This document shows, piece after piece, positions 46,101 to 55,100 of a DNA stretch of 64,000 nt. The translations under genes were made by a program, and so were the position numbers. This DNA is from Theristus sp. LFF4_11 (lineage: Eukaryota; Nematoda; Chromadorea; Monhysterida; Xyalidae), in NCBI GenBank assembly GCA_030248135.1, contig JASANC010001886.1:62001-126000 (forward strand), written 5' to 3'. Each line of letters opens with the position of its first letter. Position 1 is the stretch's first letter. Below the pieces are notes generated by a model, which was not told where the DNA came from, did not search any database, and was given only the letters and a program-made list of their open reading frames with translations.

Positions 46101-49100
46101 TTTTTTCTCATCACATAAATTTATTTTATTTCATATTCGAATTACGTCCAGGCGCGTTTTATTCAGGCGAATTACGAATTTTTTTTCAGCTGTGCGGCTT
46201 TTCCACACATCATTCAACATTACTCGGCCTCCTTCGTACGAAAATACATAGCACATAGCTATGTTTTCACGGGGGGGGGGTACAATTCCGGCCCGCTAAT
46301 TCCGGCCTGAAGAATTCCGGCCCGCTCATTCCGGCCCAAAGAATTCCGGCCCGAAGAATTCCGGCCCGGAGAATTCCGGCCCGGAGAATTTTCGCCAGCA
46401 CGAACAATATTAAACCACACGAAGTGATTTTGGTAATGAAATAATAAAATAAAAATATCGATGTTCACATGTTACAGTGTATTTTCAATGATGTTCGTCC
46501 TGTTTGCTTTTTTGGAAAGTGAAACCTTTTGGAAAAAAAGAAACTACAACTAAATTTTTAATTTTTTTTATCATGAACAGGATTTGTGACCCTTTTACCT
46601 TATCAAAAGGCTTGGCTTAGGATTAGGAACCTACAACAAGTCACTGCAAGCAAGTTCTAAACAAAAATAAAAAATCACTTTAAGAATTTATTTACCAAAA
46701 ATCACTTCGTGTGGTTTATTATTGTTCTTGCTGGCTAATTCTCCGGGCCGGAATTCTCCGGGCCGGAATTCTTCGGGCCGGAATTCTTCGGGCCGGAATG
46801 AGCGGGCCGGAATTCTACGGGCCGGAATTTCGCGGGCCGGAATAGTACACGAGCCTGTTTTCACACAGTTGCGTGTCACTAAATACTGCCTCATGAATGC
46901 AGCTTGACATTTTGAAGCGTAAACGGTCGTGTTTCTGACGTCTGTCTGTATGCGAGTGCGGGCATGTTAATCGTTCATGAAATGGGTGTTCTCACCGACG
47001 CCGCTGCTGCGTAATACGGCAACATGCGAACGCGCGTCAAATGCGCCGTCCGTTTTGATGTCACCGCCATAGAGAGTGCACGTGGACAGGGCACGATCGA
47101 TCCATGCGGCTGCAACACAGGACGGTGTGGCTGCGCACAGCTGCAACCGGTGTGCAATGTGTTTTTTAGCGGTGTGCATTCGTTTTTGACGGCAAAAAAC
47201 ACACGTGCGCAAAGCTGAAGCCAAAACCAAAGACATTTCACCCTGCAGCATGTCCGCTGATCAACGTTTTGTATCGGCGTGCCAACGCGATCACCGTTCT
47301 TCACCGTTGCAGCCGCGCTCCAGTTGCACGCGCGTTCATCGCTGTTGCATTGCTGATCAACGCCATTATTGTGATTTTCATTTGTCCACCAGCACTGCGA
47401 GTTTGGCACCAGATAGAAATCCCACTTCATATCGTCACCCGTAGTGCCTGGTGTGCCGAGAAAATTGTGTTTTTTTTAATCTGCACGATCGAACCTGTAC
47501 ACACACTGGGGTAAATGTTGCAATTGTGTCGATTTCGGTTGTTTTGTTTTATTGGAAACCGCTGTTTCCGAAAATTAGCAAGCGTTTCAAATTTTTGTTT
47601 GAATAAATTTTTTTCTGTTCAAATTCAAAATTCTGTTCCGAAATGGAACCAAATCACCAAAGAATTCGGAACAATTTCTTTCTTTGTTTGCTGGAAACAA
47701 GCTGGAAACAGAAAAACTGTGTGATGTGTTTTGCGGAAACAGTTTCTGAAAACACAGAGACTGAAGCTGAAAAGCGTGCCAATTTTGTGCCACCAACTTA
47801 GCGCTGTCAACTCGGGCATAAAGAAGCGTGTGTTATCGAACGTCGCCACTCCGCCGGCAAGCGACTTGAATCCGTAGCCGACTTGCAGCTGTTCGTTGAA
47901 GATGATGTTCTCATTGACGACCTCCTGCTGACGGTCGTCACTCGCGGCAGCATTCGACTTTGGCCACATTGAGACCGTCAAATACTGTGGTCGACCGTCA
48001 TCGTCTGTATCGTTGAGCTTTTTAAAGATGCGCGTTTCACCGTCGCACAGGTGTATGTAGGTGTATCTAATTTCGGACTTGTCGGGCAGATCAATTTTTG
48101 AGCAGAAATTCGTCGTTCGCGAGCAGCAAAACGCGAACAGTTCTGCGTGCTCGAGTGAATCGTCGATCGCCACTAAATCCGTAATCGATAACGCTGCGCT
48201 GCATCGACCGTAGTTCTGTGAGCGCCAGTGAAAGAGTTTCGTTCATCAACAGTTTGGCTTGAAGTTTTTTGTTCACTGCTTGAGAAATGTGTGGTGATTA
48301 TTCTGTTTTAGATTTTGCAACAGCACAAATTGGTTCGAGAACACTAAAATTTTGATGCACAGACAGCTTCAGAGCGTCACTTGCAATTTTAATTCAACGG
48401 TGCAAAATTCAACAAGTTCATGAGTTTGAATGAAAAGTGTATGAACGGAATCGGGACGAATCAATCTATGAAACGCGAGAAAGCACATTTGGCATGACCA
48501 GGAAGAGCCCGATCAACTGGCGTTTTTGTTTACTCGAAAAGAACATACATGTTGTTTGTGCAAATAGCTTGTGACCGTCCAGCGAGTTGTGGCATGTTTT
48601 GTTTCGTCAACACCCCCACTCATCGCTTTCTCAACCGACTCTCTATCTTTGCAGGAGTGTCTGTAAAACAATCTTTTATCCAAACATGCATTTCTGAGGA
48701 AACGCTTCTTGCAAACTCACATTTTTTCAAGTAGTTCGTGAATATTGTCTCTCCAATCAATGCCGTATTGCATGCTCTCCAGTGAACTCGACTTTGCAAG
48801 AATATCGGCTGCCCAGTCGACTCGATTGCGCTTCGTTATCTGAGAGATGCGATCAATAATTGGGCCCCACTACTCTGCGTGCTATTGTTCGCAGAATTAC
48901 GGAAAAGTCATTGGGTACACAAGCACACGCAGTCGTTGTTACCCGTTTCAGAGTTTCATCAACACCGTTTACGTCGCTCTTCTCTGCAGCGTGACAGACG
49001 CCAACCATTAGCCACAACTATAATTTTTAAAATGGCCATAATGCTGAAAAAAGCTTCAACAACAACAAAACGCTGTGAGCAAACACAGTCTTTACGAACA

Positions 49101-52100
49101 CTAGAAACTGTGTACAGCTTTTAAAACACAGTTTTCATTTTTACTGTTTGCAAATACTATTGAACGTGGTCTTTTCGAAGAATGTCAATTGAAATAAAAG
49201 ATCTGCAAAATTCCTGCACACACATTGTTGGTATGACTTTTAAAAAAAGCCACGGGACAGAACCTGTTTTACGTATCGCACAGCGTCGTTCCACAGGTTC
49301 GGATAGACTTCCGGAGGGACTTTTGAAAACGGCATCGGATAGTTGAATAGATGATCATAAAGGGAGCCCATCAGGGCACTTGGCTTCTTGACGACGCAGC
49401 GATGTTTGAGCGCATCGAGATCGCTAACGTGGTGCCCGTCGATGTAGTGCAACCAGTTGACAGCGTGCTGTTTTAGGGCATCAATCTTGAACAACAGGTC
49501 GCGAGTCACTTGTCCGATTTCATCAGCAAAGTCGGCAGAATCTAGTTCACGTCTGATCTCAGATTGCAGCGTCGTAAGCGCTCGTTTTTCAGCGTTCGCA
49601 AGTGCGACCGACGAGTCGTGCGTCAGTTCGTGTTCGTGTTCATCAGAGTTTGCGGCCAGCGCGTTGCCAGCGGCCAGAATCAGCAGCAGTTCGTTTGCGT
49701 TTGACGTTCGTTTCGCAATCCCTGCCAGCTTATCGGCGCTCTGTATTGAATATGCTAGTGCTACATGTTCCATGAAGTACAGCCTATCTCGCTAATATAT
49801 GCAACTAACTGATTGGTTAGCCAAAGCAATTCTCGGCGCTGATTGGTTGGTTATGAGCAATTCCCAGCCCTGACGTCATGTTGCATATATTTTTCAGATG
49901 GACTGTACACTGGGAAATAAAAAAAAACTCCTATGGGGCTTGAGATGGGTTGGGAAACAGTTCTTGTTTGCAAGTCCACGCACCAAAATCATACATTGTA
50001 AATGTCTCATAAAAGCTTCTGTTGTTGTGTATTTCCGAATATTTCATGATGTGATTCACGGAAACACTTTCGAAAATTTCAAAATGCTGAAAACATTTTG
50101 AAAAGCAGAGGCAGAGATACGTAGCTGAAACATATATGATCATGGTGCGTAGACGCGACTTGCATTTTGTAATAAAGTTTGCTGTTTGCGGTGTCGCCTG
50201 CCCGGTGCCCCCTGGCTCGGCAGTGGGATGGACACCAGGCAGAACTTCATAAGGTGTTTCACCACAGACAGATATGATATTATCTAAAAATGCGGGAGAC
50301 GCATATAAAAGGAGGAATATGGCTTTGTGTAAGCAGTGAAAGACTTGGCTTGACAACGCTTTTCAAGCCTCTGATGTGGTACACACGGATACAAGTACAC
50401 AATAGTAATATTTTTGTGCCGCGTTTGTTTTGCTGAAAAGCGAAAAAAAAACTTTAAAACTATTTTATAATTGTCCTCTCCAGTTTAGTCTGACATTCTC
50501 GAGCGAAATTCTGTAACTCTGTGCAAAAACACAACAATCAGAGACTGCGATTGCAAAACACTGCTGCGTGTAGCATTATCGTTGCTAACGTAGTGTACGC
50601 ACCGCTGTGTACACACCAGCACCAGTGACAAAAAGGTATTGTCTTTCGTTAATTTTCACCCTTTTTTACCAAACTCTTGTTGATTTGCGTGGGAGTATGA
50701 ATGTAGGCTAAACCGTCCGTCCCGTGAGCAAATTGCCTTTGCCACAGAAAGGGACATTGAGTAAACCAATGCCTCTGCGATACACTTTGTCCTGGGCAAA
50801 CCAGTGTCAGCGATCTAAAGTCTGATTGTTATTTCAGTGGTTTTAGCTTTAGTGGTCGCTCGCTAAATGCCCGAAATACCGCAAATGTGAAAGTTTCATT
50901 TGTCTACAATGTACGAGTACGAGGGTTGCCATGTGCAACCGAAATAATGAATAAACGGCGCAAAAATATGGCTCTTATGTACTTGTATCCGTGTGTACCA
51001 CATCAGAGGCTTGAAAAGCGTTGTCGAGCCAAGTCTTTCACTGCTTACACAAAGCCATATTCCTCCTTTTATATGCGTCTCCCGCATTTTTAGATAATAT
51101 TCTGACTTTTACATAAGCCCCGAAGGTCGGACCAAATTCACAATTCGTTGGGCACACATTCTTCTGAACTTTACATTCGGCAACAACACAGGTTTTTCAT
51201 GGGGCTGGGGTTGGGTTGGGGCAAAAAACTAATTATAATTTCAAAATCTATATATGAAATTACCCCAGGAAACATTTTTGGTCGGTTATGAGCCAATTTC
51301 AGACAAAAATTGAAAGGGCGACATTTGAAACCAGGCTAAAACTCCGAACATTTGAAAATGCCCAACGTTTTGCCCAAAAAGGGCCGGGGAAAAAGTAGTT
51401 GGATTTTCAAAATCTACGGATGAAATTACCCAGGAAACTGTTTTGTTCGGTTGTAAAACAACTTTAGACAAAAATTGCCCAATTTTTAACCCAAAAAGGG
51501 TCGGGGCAAAAAGTAACCGGATTTTCAAAATCTACGGATGAAATTACCTCAGGAAACTGTTTGTTTGATTATGAAACAATTTCAGACAAAAATTGAAAGG
51601 GCGACGTTTGTAACCAGGTCAAAACCTGCGAACTTTTGAAAATGCGCGATTTTTTGCCCAAAAAAGGTCGGAGCAAAAAAGTAATTGGATTTTTAAAATC
51701 TACGGATGAAACTACCATAGGAAACCATTTTGTTCGGTTATGAAACAACTTTAGACAAAAATTGCTCAATTTTTAACCCAAAAAGGTCGGGCAAAAAAGT
51801 AACCGGATTTTCAATATCTACAGCTGAAATTACCCGAGGAAACTTTTTTGTTCGGTTATGAAACAATTTCAGACAAAAATTGAAAGGGCGACATTTGAAA
51901 CTAGGTCAAAACCTCCGAACTTTTGAAAAGGCCCAATGTTTTACCCAAAAAAGTCGGGGCAAAAAAGTAATTGGATTTTTAAAATCTACGGATGAAATTA
52001 CCCAGGAAACTGTTTTGTTCGGTTGTAAAACAACTTTAGACAAAAATTGCTCAATTTTTTACCCAAAAAAGGTGGGGGCAAAAAAGTAATTGGATTTTTA

Positions 52101-55100
52101 AAATCTACAAATGAAATTACCCAGGAAAATGTTTTATTCGGTAGTAAAACAACTTTAGACAAAAATTGTCCAATTTTTAACCCAAAAAAGGTCGGGGCAA
52201 AAAGAAACCGGATTTTCAAAATCTACAGCTGAAATTACCCCAGGAAACTTTTTTTGTTCGGTTATGCCATAATTTTTAACCCAAAAAGGGTCGGGGCAAA
52301 AAAGTCGACATTTGAAACTAGGTCAAAACCTCCGAACTTTTGAAAATGACCAATTTTTACCCAAAAAAGGTCGGGGCAAAAAAGTAATTGGATTTTTAAA
52401 ATCTACGAATAAAATTACCCAGGAAACCATTTTGTTCGGTTATGAAACAACTTTAGACAAAAATTGCCCAACTTTTAACCCAAAAAGATCGGGACAAAAA
52501 AGTAACCGGATTTTCAATATTTACAGCTGAAATTACCCCAGGAAACTTATTTGTTCGGTTATGCCTAATTTTTAACCTTAAAAGGGTCGAAGCAAAAAAG
52601 TAATTGGATTTTTAAAATCTACAGCTGAAATTACCCCAGGAAATTTTTTTTGTTCGGTTATGAAACAGTTTCAGACAAAAATTGAAAGGGCGACATTTGA
52701 AACTAGGTCAAAACCTCCGAACTTTTGAAAATGCCCAATTTTTAACCCAAAAAAGATCGGGGCAAAAAAGTAATTGGATTTTTAAAATCTACGGATGAAA
52801 TTATCCAGGAAACTGTTTTGTTTGGTTGTAAAACAGCTTTAGACAAAAACTGCCCAAATATTTTTAACCCAAAAAAGGTCGGGGCAAAAAAGTAACCCGA
52901 TTTTCAATATCTACAGCTGAAATTACTCCAGGAAACTTTTTTGTTCGGTTATGCCCAATTTTTTACCCAAAAGGGTCGGGGCAAAAAAGTAACCGGATTT
53001 TCAAAATCTACAGCTGAAATTACCCCAGGAAACTTTTTTGTTCGGTTATGAAACAATTTCAGACAAAATTTGAAAGGGCGACAATTGAAACTAGGTCAAA
53101 ACCTCCGAACTTTTGAAAATGCCCAATTTTCTACCCAAAAAAGGTCGGGGCAAAAAAGTAATTGGATTTTCAAAATCTAGGGATGAAATTACCCAAGAAA
53201 ACCATTTTGTTCGATTATGAAAAAACTTTAGACAAAAATTGCCCAATTTTTTACCCAAAAAGGGTCGGGGCAAAAAAGTAACCGGATTTTCAATATCTAC
53301 AGCTGAAATTACCCCAGGAAACTTTTTTGTTCGGTTATGAAACAATTTCAGACAAAAATTGAAAGGGCGACATTTGAAACTAGGTCAAAACCTCCGAACT
53401 TTTGAAAATGCCCAATTTTTACCCAAAAAAGGTCGGGGCAAAAAAATAATTGGATTTTTAAAATCTACGGATGAAATTACCCAGGAAACTGTTTTGTTCA
53501 GTTGTAAAACAACTTTAGACAAAAATTGCCCAATTTTTTACCCAAAAAAGGTCGGGGCAAAAAAGTAACCCGATTTTCAATATCCACAGCTGAAATTACC
53601 CCAGGAAACTTTTTTGTTCGGTTATGAAACAATTTCAGACAAAAATTGAAAAGGCGACATTTGAAACTAGGTCAAAACCTTCGAACTTTTAAAAATGCCC
53701 AATTTTTTTACCCAAAAAAGGTCGGGGCAAAAAAAGTAATTGGATTTTTAAAATCTACGGATTAAATTACCCAAGAAAACCATTTTGTTCGATTACGAAA
53801 CACCTTTAGACAAAAATTGCCCAATTTTTAACCCCAAAAGGGTCGGGGCAAAAAAGTAACCGGATTTTTAAAATCTACAGCTGAAATTACCCCAGGAAAC
53901 TTTTTTGTTCGGTTATGAAACAATTTCAGACAAAAAATGAAAGGGCGACATTTGAAACTAGGTCAAAACCTCCGAACTTTTGAAAATGCCAGTTTTTTAC
54001 CCAAAAAAAGGTCGGGGCAAAAAAGTAATCGGATTTTCAAAATCTACGGATGAAATTACCCTAGGAAAGTATTTTATTCGGTTATGAAACCACTGTAGAC
54101 AAAAATGGAAAGGGCGAACACTTAAAACTGGTGAAAACCCTGCGAACTTTTAAAAATGCCCAATTTTTTACCCAAAAACAAGGTCTGGGTAAAAAATTAA
54201 CCCAATTTGCAAAATCTCCGGATGAAATTACCCCAGGAAACATTTTTGTTCGGCTATGAAAATGCCCCAGTTAAAAATTGAAAGTGCTAACACATCTTGA
54301 TGATATAGCTGAAAAAAAAGGAGAAACAAGAATAAGTAACCAAGATTTCAGAATAGGTTTTTCGTGTCTACAACGGACGTAAAGAAGTCTGATGGAATTT
54401 TCTCTTCGGCACAGTTAGCAACCACTGCAGGTCTCTTCGTGTGCACAGTAACAAGTTTCCAGCATGTATGTTCGTTGCTGTAGGACAACGCGTAAATTTT
54501 GAAAACCCGCGCAGATCCATGTCCAGCCATATAATGCGTGATGCGCTGTCCGCTCGCTTCGCTCGCTCGCGCATCCGCATGATAATTTTGAATAATTGGA
54601 TAATTGTTGCTTTTTAAAAGCAGTTGCAATTTGGGTAAGTTTTTACCGACCTTTACTGCAGTTATCTCAAGTTTCCCATTGATATCAGTCGTTACTTCGT
54701 CCAGAAATTGAAACGTCGCTGAAAATAGACTGTCCGTTTGACTCCGAAGACGTTTTAGCTCGTTCGAGATTTTGTTGAACGGATTAATGTTGCTGATGTC
54801 TTTGTTCAACAGTTGGTAGATGTCAGCATCGAATTGAATAACTTTCATTCGCATAATTAGCTGTGCCTCGAGTGCTTCTTTGATGTGGCTCATGATGTTG
54901 CCGTTGTTGTTTTGTGTTGCGCGTTTCTGTGTATTGTGTGAAGTAGCTGACAAAAGGTATTTATCGTCGGAGAAACGCATATTATTTTCAAATGCACGTG
55001 TATAGGCCACAGGGTTAAAGGGTTGGCAAAAAATGTAAGCTTTTTCAGTTAAAAAAAGTTAAAAATAAAAGTCTTTTGGGGGAAGCAAACAAAGATTTTG

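Larger units (their letters stand above)
50279..54600 (+). mobile_element. Composite satellite-bearing repeat unit, copy 3 (satellite A), in gene B intron 5
   Basis: Order: TIR module (50,279-51,099), linker TTCTGACTTTTACATAAGCC (51,101-51,190), satellite A array (51,235-54,280), distal segment (54,290-54,600) with AGAATAGGTTTTTCGTGTCT and TGCGTGATGCGCTGTCCGCT. Same order as copies 1 and 2. It lies between the exons ending at 54651 and starting at 49740, leaving only 50 bp to the exon 5 donor. Confidence 0.65.

Noticed and set aside
47625..48173. Single 182-aa minus-strand gene starting MAIDDSLEHAEL
   Set aside because: The upstream in-frame sequence with an acceptor at 48,216 and phase continuity with exons 6 and 8 show it is gene B exon 7; the last 45 residues are intron.
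54348..55010. 220-aa minus-strand gene including ...SGQRITHYMAGHGSARVF
   Set aside because: Only 54,651-54,926 matches gene C exon 5; the remainder is the distal segment of the composite repeat and intron 4 sequence.
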